Source: an uncultured Mycoplasmataceae bacterium (GTDB taxonomy: Bacteria; Bacillota_I; Bacilli_A; Mycoplasmatales; Mycoplasmoidaceae). Taken from it: DNA of 46,815 bases. Location of the stretch: the NCBI GenBank assembly GCA_949290735.1, contig CASESV010000005.1, forward strand, positions 1-46,815. The letters run 5' to 3'. The translations under genes were made by a program, and so were the position numbers. Shown one piece after another: positions 32,824 to 42,868 of the stretch (positions are counted from its first letter, which is position 1; each line of letters begins with the position of its first letter). The notes beneath the pieces were generated by a model. It had not been told where the DNA came from. It saw only the letters and a list, made by a program, of their open reading frames with translations, and searched no databases.

Positions 32824-33759
32824 ATGGAAAATAAAAAAAAATATAAAGTAACTATAATTGGATTTGGTCCAACTGGAATGTATGCTTGTTATTATTGTGG
32901 AATTAAACAAATTGATTGTTTAATTCTTGAAATTAACAATACTTTTGGTGGTGCCCCTGCAAGATTATTTCCTGATAAACCGTTATATGATATACCTGGT
33001 CATGTTAAGATTACAGGAGCAAAATTAGTTGAAAATTTATATAAACAAGCATTAACTAATAAAAATAGTACCATTAAATATAATGTTGAGATTACTGAAA
33101 TTTTACCTTTAAATGATGCTTTTGCAAAATACAAAATAATTGATAATAAAAACAATGAATATTACACTGATAACATTATTTTTTCAACAGGGTATGGTGC
33201 TTTTGAGTTTGTTACTATAGATGCAAAAATCCATGATGAAGCTAAATCTAAAATATTTTATTTTGTTAAAGAATCAAATTTTTTTAAAAATAAAAAGGTT
33301 GTTATTTGTGGTGGTGGTGATAGTGCAATTGATTATGCAAATAAACTAAAGACAATTGCAAAAGTTTCATTAATTCATAGAAGAAATGAATTTAGAGCAC
33401 ATCAAGCTAATGTAGAAAAGGCAATTAAATCGAATCGAATTAATACTTATAAAAATTACAATATTTTAGAAATTAAGAATGATGTAATTAAAATTATTAA
33501 TAATGAAACAAATCAAGAGTTTAGTATCGAATATGACTATATCTTAGTACTTTATGGAACAAATCCAAAACAAAATAATATAAAATTAAAAGACTTATAC
33601 AACAAAGTTTATAAAATTAATGTTGATCAAAATAATGAAGCAATTAATTATAAATCAATATATGCTTGTGGACTTAGTACAAATAATAAACAAGAACAAA
33701 CAATAATAACTGGTATCAATGATGCAATTAGAGTTATATCTAAAATATCAAAAGAATAA
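32824..33759 (+). CDS. TrxB-like ferredoxin/flavodoxin-NADP reductase
   Basis: A 311-residue two-dinucleotide-binding flavoprotein: FAD motif GFGPTG (13-18), the GGAPARLFPDKPLYDIPG stretch typical of the YumC-type reductases, NADPH motif GGGDSA (163-168) followed by HRR near 190, and a closing YACG. The redox CxxC of thioredoxin reductase is absent, so it is assigned to the TrxB-like FNR family and not to TrxB. It should reduce ferredoxin or flavodoxin with NADPH; no such partner gene is in the window. The start is set by the leaderless promoter. Its stop lies 2 bases from the metG stop, convergently, without a visible terminator. Confidence 0.87.
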   Translation: MENKKKYKVTIIGFGPTGMYACYYCGIKQIDCLILEINNTFGGAPARLFPDKPLYDIPGHVKITGAKLVENLYKQALTNKNSTIKYNVEITEILPLNDAFAKYKIIDNKNNEYYTDNIIFSTGYGAFEFVTIDAKIHDEAKSKIFYFVKESNFFKNKKVVICGGGDSAIDYANKLKTIAKVSLIHRRNEFRAHQANVEKAIKSNRINTYKNYNILEIKNDVIKIINNETNQEFSIEYDYILVLYGTNPKQNNIKLKDLYNKVYKINVDQNNEAINYKSIYACGLSTNNKQEQTIITGINDAIRVISKISKE

Positions 33760-33761
33760 AT

Positions 33762-35321
33762 TTACTCTTCTTTATATTCTTTTCTTTGATAAATAGGAAC
33801 TGATTGATTAACTATATGATTATCAAGGTCACTAAAATTGTTTAATTGTCTATATTCAATTTTAGAAAAATCTAAATTAAATTGTTCTTGAGCTAATATA
33901 ACACCATCAACTAAAACTGGCTGTAGTCAAAAAAAACTTGATCGAACAACATTTGATAAGATATTTAATAAATTATTTAAATCAGATTTTTTGTTATTTT
34001 TAAATAATTCTCAAGGTTTAGTTTCTTCAATATATTTATTAGCAATATTAATCATATCTTGAACAGCATTTAAAATCGAAGATGGATTTAAAGAATTAAT
34101 TAATTCAGGAATCTTCAAATTAATATTTTTGATTAATTTCGATACTTCAAGATGTTTTTTTGTTAAGCGTTTGGCAATACTTGGTACCTTGCTATGATTA
34201 TACTTACTTAACATTCCAATTGTTCTAGAAATTAAATTTCCTAAATTATTAGCCAAATCACCATTAAATGTCGCAACCATTGACCCTTCATAAAAAATAT
34301 TATCATTACTTAATGACATATCTTTAATTAAGTAATATCTTAAACAATCTCTACCATATATATTAACAATTTCAAAAGGATCAATTACATTACCTAATGA
34401 TTTTGACATCTTTCCTGATTTAGTAACTATTCATCCATGACTAATAATTTTTGTAGGTAATTTAACATTTAATGCATGAAGAAATATCGGTCAATACACA
34501 CAATGAAATCTTGTAATTTCTTTTGATAATAAATGAACTATTTCTGCATCTTTATGATTTCAAAATTTTTGATAAAGCGAATCATTTGGCTGCATAAAAT
34601 CCAAAGCTGTTAAATAATTAAATAAAGCATCCATTCATACATACATTACATGTTTTTGATTTTCAAGAATCGGAATACCTCAACTAAATGTTGTTCTAGA
34701 AATTGATAAATCTTCTAAATTATTTTCTAAAAAATTATTAGATAATTCTTTCATTCTAGATTCTGGTGATATTCAATTTGAATTTTCTATAAACTGGTTT
34801 TGAATTCAATCTTTAAATTTACTCATTCTAAAAAAATATGAAGATTCAGAAATATCTATTAATTCATGACCAACACTACAATATTTTTTGTTATCTTTAA
34901 CAACTATATCTTTTGCAAGTATATTTTCTTCACAAGATACACAATAATGTCCCTTTCAATCACTTAAGTAAATATAACCTTCTTGATTATATTGGCTAAA
35001 AATACGTTGTACAGTTCTAATATGTTGAATATTTGTTGTTCTTATAAATCTTGAATAATTAATACCTAAGATTCTTCATAATTCAATAAATACTTTTACA
35101 TTTTGATCTACAAAATCAATTGTTGATAAATTTGCTTTTTTAGCTGATTCTTCAATTTTTTTACCATGCTCATCTGTACCTGTAACAAAAAAAACATCAT
35201 AACCTATAAGGTTTTTATATTTTGAAATAACATCTGCTAAAATTGTTGTCATTGCATGACCAACATGTGGTTTACCAGATGGGTAATATATTGGAGTTGA
35301 AATATAAAATGTTTTTTTCAT
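33762..35321 (-). CDS. metG: Methionine-tRNA ligase
   Basis: MetRS charges tRNA-Met, including the initiator. The 519-residue protein has the HIGH-class motif as PSGKPHVGH (near 11-19), the GTDEHG loop, a Cys pair CVSC near 132, the KMSKS motif as KMSKSLGN (near 303), and an alpha-helical anticodon domain ending near PIYQRKEYKEE. The C-terminal EMAP/tRNA-binding extension is absent, as in other short mycoplasma MetRS. Several TGA codons are Trp. AGGAGG lies before the ATG and inside the stop region of the upstream membrane gene, whose TAA sits at 35326-35324, so the two are co-transcribed. Confidence 0.96.
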
Positions 35322-35323
35322 AA

Positions 35324-36001
35324 TTAAACCTCCTTATATGTGATAATTGATAAACTACATCTTTTATTGTAAAGTAGTAATAATAAATCAGTAATATAAG
35401 CAACTCCAAAAGAAATAATTAATATAATTCAAATAACACTAAAACTATTTAATTTTAAATATGAAATTAAATTCTTTGCACCATCAGTTAAAAAATTAAT
35501 ATCATAAACGTAATTAAAATTCATAAAATTATTTTTTGTAACATCTAAATTTCAACCATTATTAATTAGAGATAGACTGTTGTAGTTAAATAATGGTTTA
35601 TTAAAAATATTAAGTAGAAAAATTAAAATACACATAAGAGTGGAAATTAAGAGTAATACCATTAAATATCTTTTATTTACATAATTACTAATTGGAATTT
35701 GGACAAATAATCAATACATTAAACAATTAATAACTGTTAAAACTATTATGGCTATCCCAAATAAATATGCAAGTCAATTAAGATATAAATTATTATCACT
35801 AGGATTAAGATTATAAAAACCTAAAAAAACATCTTTTGAAGCATCAAAATTATCTAGTTGGTGAGGATTTAAAAATAAAACAATAATTGAACCAATATAA
35901 ATTAAGATATTTAAAATTAGAGAACATCAAAATAATCAACAAAATAATCCACTTGTTCCCTTTATTATTTCTAAATCTTTACGTTTATTAAATTTCAACA
36001 T
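35324..36001 (-). CDS. Small multi-span membrane protein, leaderless
   Basis: A 225-residue hydrophobic protein with four likely spans (about 20-45, 75-98, 107-130 and 188-213) and a hydrophilic, probably external loop between the third and fourth. Five or more TGA codons are Trp. TATAAT lies 8 bases before the ATG and no Shine-Dalgarno is seen, so translation probably starts at the mRNA 5' end. Its last codons carry the metG ribosome-binding site. No family was recognised; the link with metG may be only operon convenience. Confidence 0.75.
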
Positions 36002-36028
36002 ACTAATATATTATACACTTGAAAATTT

Positions 36029-36056
36029 AAAATAGAGGGAGCTTGCCCTCTATTTT
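36029..36056. terminator. Intrinsic terminator after the 171-residue gene
   Basis: Stem AAAATAGAGGG / CCCTCTATTTT with a 6-base loop and T/A runs. It lies downstream of the - strand gene at 36078-36593 and before the promoter of the membrane gene, separating the two units. Confidence 0.88.
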
Positions 36057-36077
36057 AAATATCGTATTGAAATAATA

Positions 36078-36593
36078 TTATTTTTTAATTGTTAATGATT
36101 GCTTAGCTTCTACAGGTTTAGCTTCAATTGGAATTAATTTTTCATTTGCATCAAGTTCAGCTTCTTGTTGTTCAAGTTCAGCTTCAGCAGCTTTTATTTC
36201 AGCTATTAATCTTGCTTCTTCATCCATAGCTTCTTTTTCTGATCAATCAATCAATTTAAGATTAATTGAACCATTAGCACTTGAACCTTCATTTAAAGCT
36301 ATTACTTCATCAACCACATCAACTAAAGGACGTTTGTTTAATGTTCCAATAGCATTTAAAGATTCATCATCTAAATAACCTTTATATATCATTGGTGTTG
36401 CAGGTGTAAATCTTGAAAAGTGACCCCTTGTAGTATCTGTTGCAGGTGACATTTCATTAAAAAATGCTTTATCTACATCACGGTGATCGAATTTTTTGTA
36501 TTTTTCAATAAAACCATTAACTTTTGCTTTTGAAATTTCTTTTCTATTAAATATTGTAAAAGTTACTTTTCTAGTTTCAAATGATTGTTGCAT
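36078..36593 (-). CDS. Hypothetical protein with acidic helical tail
   Basis: A 171-residue soluble protein. Residues 1-115 look folded (RKVTFTIFNRKEISKAKVNG, then AIGTLNKRPLVDVVDEVIAL), and residues 117-155 form a strongly acidic Ala/Glu helix (EEARLIAEIKAAEAELEQQE) likely to coil with a partner. No family recognised. It has the best promoter in the region (TTGAAA-17-TATAAT) and its own terminator, so it is a strongly expressed single-gene unit; this resembles the structural proteins elsewhere in the window. AAGGAG lies 12 bases before the ATG, a slightly long spacing. Confidence 0.75.
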
Positions 36594-36623
36594 ATGTTCT
36601 AAATACTCCTTGTACTAATAATA

Positions 36624-36652
36624 ATTATAATTGATTTTTTTTGAATTTTCAA
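36624..36652 (-). promoter_or_regulatory. Promoter of the 171-residue protein gene
   Basis: TTGAAA (36652-36647), exactly 17 bases, TATAAT (36629-36624) on the - strand, with AAGGAG at 36611-36606. This is a near-consensus sigma-70 type promoter. Confidence 0.7.
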
Positions 36653-36697
36653 CAACCATATTAAGCTTCTGTATTTATAAATATAATATGAAATATT

Positions 36698-39600
36698 CTA
36701 TTTATCTGATTGTCATAAAATGTAATCTATTTGATCATTTCCATTATTATTCATGATACTATCTTTAATTTTTTGCATAATTCTATTCTTATCTATGCAT
36801 CACATAAATTCCTTAATACGATATGTACTATAACCTCTATCATCTAAAAAGTATTGACGGTCAATATCTTCTAACATATCCTTAATGGTTCTATGTTTCT
36901 TTCACTCTTCCACTAAAATAGCTTTAACTGGTTTTTTAGTTTGATTATTAATTACTAATAATTCAATATTTTTAGAACCAACTTTAAAGTCATTTATGAT
37001 TGTGAATTTATTATTTAAAGACTTAATAAGTTCACCATATATTTCTTTTACTATTCTAGATGAGAAATGTTTTTCACTTTCTTCAACAATATCTTTTTTA
37101 GTTTCAATGTTTTCTTCAATTATTTCATCTTCATCTACTAAAACATCTTCAATTTGGTCATTTTCTTTTGATTTATCAAAAGTATTTTCATTGCTATCAA
37201 TATAATCAATTGAGTCAATTGATTGATTATTACTAATTCCATCAATATATTCAATAAATTTCTTAAATATAACTGCATTTTTATTATTAATATTGACTTT
37301 AATTTGATGTGCATATATTGATTTAACTACAATCATTTTTCTTCTTGCTCTAGTTATTGCAACATTTAAACGATTTGATCCTCCACTTAAAATTAATGGA
37401 CCAAAATTAGATCTAATTATACCTTCTGGGTTTCTACCATATGAAACTGATAAAATTACAAGTTCACCTTCATTACCTTGAACATTTTCCAAGTTTGTAA
37501 TAGTTACTTTATTTGTTTCTATCATTTCAGCCAATTTTTCTGGTAATTTAGTTCTTCTTTCAAATAATACATTTTCAATTAATTGCGATTGTCTTGAATT
37601 GAATGTAATAACTAAAATAGTTTCATATTCATTGTGTTTTTCTATTAACAATTCAATAACTTTTTCAGCTTCTTTTTTATTAACTTGATCTCATATACCA
37701 TTTACATTATGAATTTCAATTCCAGATTCAAAAATACCAGCTTTAGTAGCTACTTCTAGAGAATTGTTATAAATGAATTTATTTGAGAATTCAATTAATT
37801 CTTTAGAGTCTGAACGATAGTGATTTTTTAAATGGAATTCATTTCATCATGAAACTTTTGCTCTTTCTAATAATGATTCCACAGCATCATAATCATCAAT
37901 ATCATAATCATTTTGATTTAATTTTGACATAAAGAAAGAAGTTGGTTTTAGCTGTTTATCATCACCAGAAACAACTTTAATATTTGTACGATATACAATT
38001 GGATAAGCTCTTTCTATTGACATTTGACTAGCTTCATCAAATATACCATAATCAAATTCACCTTCATTTAATGGAATCATATCGGCAACATTATCAGGTC
38101 TTGCAACTCATATTGGGAATAATTTTTTTAATGCATTATAATAACGTTTAACAAATTGACCAATTGGTGGTCTTGCACTACTTGATGCAATTCTTAAAAC
38201 GTTTGCAACTTCATCCTTATCTTCTTTAGATAATTTTGTTAAATGTGTTCTTAGATTATTTACATATTTTTTATAAATTAATTCCTCTACTAATGAAGCA
38301 CTTCTTGTTGCTTCTTTTTTCAATTGATTAATAATGTCTTGTAAATGGATCCCTTTAAGTTCCATAAAAATTGGATTCTCTTTAACAATGTCACTTCACA
38401 TAGCAATAACTTTTAATTTCATAAATTGATCATTACTAATAGGTGAAGTAATTAACTGCATAATTGGTTGGATTTTATCTAAATCAAATGGAACAATTGG
38501 GTTTAAGTATAAATACTTTATAAATGGTAAAGAAATTCAGTTTCATTCTTTTAATATTTCTTGATATTCTGGTGCAAAAATAAATGAAATTTCTTTAAGC
38601 TCACTTAGATATTGTACATCATAATTAAATAATTCTTTATATTGAACAATTTCTTCAACATAATCATTATTTAAATGTTCCATACTTGATAAAAATTCTT
38701 TAAATAAAGGAATTATTTGATTTATATCTCTTGAAACAAACTTAATTTGTTTGAAATTTAGTGTTGATTCTTCTGCTCTTACAATAATTTGTGAATTAAT
38801 AACAAATTCAGCATAAATTACTTCAGCTATTTCTTGACTATTAGCTTGTTCATATAGAGATAAGAATTTTTCAATTTTATTAGCATTTTTAATTAAAAAA
38901 TCAAATCAATTACCAGTGGCCATTAATTTCTTATATTTGTTAACAAATTTTTCAATAATGTTAATCTTTTCAATTATTTGTTTTGGCTCTAAACCGCTTA
39001 GAACTGGATCTTTATCTATTACCATACTTTTGAAAGATAAATATGAACTAACTAAATTAATAAATTGTTTTTTATCTTTGTAAGATTTTTCAAGAAATAA
39101 TTTTGCATGCTTATTGTCGTATTTTTCTGTAAATTCGAAATATTTTTGAAATAAATTATTTAATTTATTACCACCTAATAAGTATCTTTCAACAAGTTTA
39201 GTATTAGCACTAATTTTGTTAATGATGTGTCTTAAATATTTGTTTAATTCTTCAGATGTGTTGTTTTCTAATAAATTATATTTTCTAACAAATTTTTTGA
39301 ATTTAATATATTCTGCAAAAAAAGCATCAACTGTTGGGAAAGAATAAGATCCTGATGAATATATTTTTTTAAATGCTTCTAATAATGTAGTGTTTCCCAA
39401 ACCATCAATATTAACTGTTTGTAATCATTCAATACAAAGCTCCTCACCTAGGTCGCTTCTTAATCTTTGAGCATCAATATAATCTAATTTATATATACCA
39501 TCTGTATAATCTTCAATTGTTCAATGTTTTTTAATTAATCTAAATAATTCCTCATATCATTCATCATAATTTTTAACAAATAGTAATTCATCTTTATTAA

Positions 39601-40894
39601 ATTTCAAGGGTTCAATAGTACTATTTTTAGATGATCTTGATGATTCACGATATCATTGTGTTCCAAGTTTAGAATTTAAACTATCTATTTTTTTATAAAA
39701 TTCTTCTTTATCATTAGTGTTATATAAATATAGTGCAAATTGACTTAATGACCCCATTCTTTTTGTTAATACATCTAAAGCAGCTCTTTTTTCAGAAACC
39801 ATTAATGTTGATTTTCCTTTAATTAGAGCATTTGAAATAATATTTGCAATAACTTCAGATTTACCAGTTCCAGGAGGACCATAAATTAAAGTTGATTGAT
39901 TTAATGATGAAGCAACTGCATATTTTTGATAAATATTTAATGGTTTATTAATTTCAAAAATAGATGTGGGATCCTTAATAATTTTTTCTTCATAATAACT
40001 ATTAGACTTAACATCACCATCTAATTGAGATTCAAAAGGATCTTTATCTCTTGCAATAATTTCTTTTAAATCTTCTTTAAGCGCACCACCACCTGGTTCA
40101 AAAATTCCAATTAATGCACTATTTTCAACTTGTAATCTTGGGCAATTCTCTTCAATTACTTTTGATGTCTCAATTTTAAAATTAACAAACAAATCTTGAG
40201 AATCAACATCAATTTTATAGCCTATCATTTTTTGAAAACGGTCTATATAATCTTCAAAAGAGACATTTCTTAATAATTCTTCTGAAGTTGCTATAGAAGG
40301 AAATTCTTTATTCATAACAATTTGGATTTTTTCATTAACAATCATATGATCATCAATTTTTCTAATATATAATTTACTTCCTTCTTCAACAATAGCAACT
40401 TTATATATTATTAATGGAGCTTTAATAATAATATCATTTATTTTACCTTTTAAAAATCTGTGAACAATATATAATGGTCAAATAGTTGAATCATTATATA
40501 TGTTGTTTGCTGTTCTATTCAAAGTAATGAATTGTCTTTTAAATGTTTTCATTTGATCAACATAATAAGTTGTTGCTTTCTTTTTAGCATCAATAAAATT
40601 AGAATTAAGTTCTCTGACTCTATTTTCTGTGATATTAAATCCATTAGATTGAACAATGTTAACAAATTCATCAGGACTTCTTGCTGATTTTAATTCACTT
40701 TCAAATGCACTTATCCCGCTTGTTGCTGATATTTCTAATTGATGCGTTTCACCTTCCATAAAACTAATAAATGATTCTTTGTTAACGTATTTAGATATAT
40801 CAATATGTCTTTGAGTTACATTACTTCTAATACAATAGTCAATTGGATTAAAAGTAACTAAATTTAATAGTTTTTCTTTAATTGCTCTCTTCAT
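36698..40894 (-). CDS. SF1 (Upf1/DNA2-type) helicase with restriction-nuclease-like tail
   Basis: A 1398-residue protein. The helicase core is split: motif I GPPGTGKS (339-346) in the first RecA domain, a long helical insertion (about 410-930), motif II as FDEASQ (Asp953-Glu954), GDDKQL just after, and motif VI NVAITRARR (near 1178-1185). After an acidic linker the C-terminal 100 residues (IELLVINN, AILVEEW, then YFLDDRGYSTYRI) follow the restriction-endonuclease domain found at the end of DUF4011/DUF3320 helicases, but the usual D-E-x-D residues are altered. The N-terminal 330 residues are unrecognised. Relatives take part in DNA repair or phage defence. ATG 40894 is chosen for AAAGGGG upstream; ATG 40921 is the alternative. 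It is a single-gene unit. Confidence 0.82.
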
Positions 40895-40928
40895 TAATAC
40901 CCCTTTGTATTCTATTAGCATGTAATAG

Positions 40929-40934
40929 ATTATA
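40929..40934 (-). promoter_or_regulatory. -10 box for the helicase gene
   Basis: TATAAT on the - strand, 7 bases before the in-frame ATG at 40921 and 34 before the ATG at 40894. Initiation near 40921 would leave a 27-base leader carrying AAAGGGG for the inner start. Confidence 0.45.
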
Positions 40935-40997
40935 TATATTATATAATAATGTGATAGTATCTAACTTAATAATCTTAATAAAAGATGCATTAAAAAA

Positions 40998-41240
40998 TTA
41001 TTCTATTATTTTTAATGCCTTAACTTCTGGAATATTTTCTTTTAAAATTGATTCAACTCCTTCATTATATGTGTAGTCAATAAAATCACATCCTACACAA
41101 GCTCCTAAAATTTTTATATAAACTATACCATTTTCATATTTTACATATTCAAGATCTCCTCCATCTTGATTCACATAAATTCTTAATGATTCAATGACAT
41201 CAATTATATCTTCTATAATTTCATTCTCTGTTCTGGCCAT
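40998..41240 (-). CDS. nfu: NifU C-terminal-type iron-sulfur carrier (Nfu)
   Basis: An 80-residue protein consisting of the NifU C-terminal domain alone: YVNQDGGDLEYVKYENG, then LGACVGCDFI with the CxxC pair (near residues 48-51) that holds a [4Fe-4S] cluster shared between two subunits, and the closing IPEVKAL. It would deliver clusters to target proteins. AAAGGATTAAT precedes the ATG. It begins one base after the stop of the DUF4258-like gene and closes the udk operon. The full set of motifs makes the call firm although the protein is short. Confidence 0.93.
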   Translation of the reverse strand: MARTENEIIEDIIDVIESLRIYVNQDGGDLEYVKYENGIVYIKILGACVGCDFIDYTYNEGVESILKENIPEVKALKIIE

Positions 41241-41241
41241 A

Positions 41242-41508
41242 TTAATCCTTTACAATTATTGTAATAATAGTTGAAGTATTATTAGTTTCATCAGTTTTAA
41301 ATTCAATTATTTTATTATTTATCACTGTTCTATAAATACAAGAAATTTTACCATTTATCACATCTTTACTTGCTAAATCTGATTTTCTAAAAATTTCTAT
41401 TATTTTAAATTCAAATTCTAAACTTTTATTATCAATATTATTAAAAAACTTTGATAATCTTTGTTTAGCTCTTTCTTTTGCATGAGATGTAATTTTAACA
41501 TTTTTCAT
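41242..41508 (-). CDS. DUF4258-like small protein
   Basis: An 88-residue protein with an N-terminal HAKERAKQRL helix motif, then two-strand segments (INGKISCIYRTVINNKIIEF, then STIITIIV). This order (short helix with H-x-x-x-R-x-x-x-R, then a beta sheet ending in a T-V/I-run) is that of DUF4258/RelE-like proteins, some of which are toxins. No antitoxin-like gene is next to it, and it lies inside the udk-nfu operon, so a housekeeping role is as likely. The ATG at 41508 overlaps the udk end by 14 bases; a TTG at 41523 is a weaker start. Confidence 0.62.
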   Translation of the reverse strand: MKNVKITSHAKERAKQRLSKFFNNIDNKSLEFEFKIIEIFRKSDLASKDVINGKISCIYRTVINNKIIEFKTDETNNTSTIITIIVKD

Positions 41509-42127
41509 TTTTAATTTTTTCAATTAAAGATTCTTTAATAGTTTGTATTGCCACTTCTTTGTTATCATATCATGGAATGATAATATCTGAGTTAAATTTT
41601 GTTGGCTCAACATAAAGTTTATACATTGGCCTAACAACTTTTCTTCATCTTTCAATGATTGTATCTATTGGTCTCTTTCTATCTTTTGTATCTCTCATTA
41701 TTCTTCTTATAATACATTCATCTAAATCAGTATCAATAAAAATTTTAAGTGAAGCAAGATTATTAATCTCTTGATTATATAGTGTATATAAGCCTTCAAG
41801 AATTATAAAATCTAAATTATTATCTACATTATAATAATCATTAGTAGGTTCACTTTTAGTAAAATCATATTTATAAATTTTTACGGGTTCATTATTTAAA
41901 ATTAAATGGATTGTATCTAATATAGTTTTTCAATCAAAAGAATTTGGATGATCATAATTTAAACAATTATTATACATAGGGATATTAATTTTATCAAAAT
42001 AAAAATCGTCTTGTGAAATAATAGTGCCTTTGTAAAAAACACTTAATTTTTTGTATAATTCACTACAAAAAGTTGTTTTTCCAGATCCTGATGCACCTGA
42101 TACTAAAATTAATAATGGTCTTTTCAT
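41495..42127 (-). CDS. udk: Uridine kinase
   Basis: Uridine kinase phosphorylates uridine and cytidine with ATP or GTP in pyrimidine salvage. The 210-residue protein has the P-loop GASGSGKTTF (near residues 11-20), the ISQDDFYFDK substrate motif, the NYDHPNSFDW segment, LEGLYTLY and the lid RRIMRDTKDRKR. A TATAAT box begins 8 bases before the ATG at 42127, and a further ATG at 42133 lies almost on that box, so 42127 is taken as a leaderless start. It leads an operon with the DUF4258-like gene and nfu. Confidence 0.92.
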
Positions 42128-42148
42128 ACACATATATTATATATTTAA

Positions 42149-42853
42149 TTAAGCATTATTACAATTTGTAACAACTCACTGAATATCATCATCATCTTCA
42201 CATTGATTGATAAATCTCTCATATAGTGGTTTATGTTCATCATTAATAGATACAGTAGATTGAGGAATGTATCTTACCTCAGCACTTAATGTACTAATGT
42301 TATTTTTTTCTAAACATTCATTTATTTTAACAAATTCGTTTGGTTTAGCTGTTAAAACATAACAATCATCATCATCTACCAAATCAACAATATCACATTC
42401 TAAAACAGCTTCAAGAATCTTTTCTTCACTATAAATTTTGTCAATAACAAATTCACTTAATTCATCAAATAGGATCATCACACTGTTTGGTTTAGCTATG
42501 TTTCCATGTAATTTAGAAAAATATCCTCTAATAGCACTAATTGTTCTTTGTTCATTATCAGTTAATGCTTTAATTATAATACCCATCCCATTTGGACCAT
42601 AACCTTCATAATATAGTTCTTTTAATGTTGATGAATCCTTATTAGCACCATTAATATTTTTTTCTATTGATTCTCTAGATAAATTATTTTGCAATGCTCT
42701 CACAATTGCAGCTTTTAATCTAGGGTTAGCTTCAGGATTTGGGCCACCAATTTTTGCTGCAGCTTTAATTTCCTTTGCACATTTCATCCATATCTTAGCT
42801 TGTTGTTGTTGTTTTTTATTTATTCCAGAAGCAATTAAATGTTTACGTGGCAT
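42149..42853 (-). CDS. yebC: YebC/PmpR-family protein
   Basis: A 234-residue protein of the YebC family. Landmarks: an N-terminal MPRKHL start and KIWMKCAKEI, IGGPNPEANPRLKAAI, the LYYEGYGPNGMGIII motif, FSKLHGNIAKPNSV and an acidic C-terminal domain ending EDDDDIQWVV. Members bind DNA as regulators or, as shown for YebC relatives, help ribosomes at proline-rich or difficult stretches. The start has AGAGG 6 bases upstream. It follows the 558-residue gene by 15 bases and is probably co-transcribed with it; its own 3' end runs to the udk promoter. Confidence 0.94.
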
Positions 42854-42868
42854 TACAAACCTCTATTA

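Noticed and set aside
32824-33759. Thioredoxin reductase
   Set aside because: The redox-active CxxC is absent, and the GGAPARLFPDKPLYDIPG segment fits the TrxB-like FNR family better.
41509-41523. TTG start 5 codons upstream for the DUF4258-like protein
   Set aside because: Non-standard start without a ribosome site; the ATG at 41508 is simpler.
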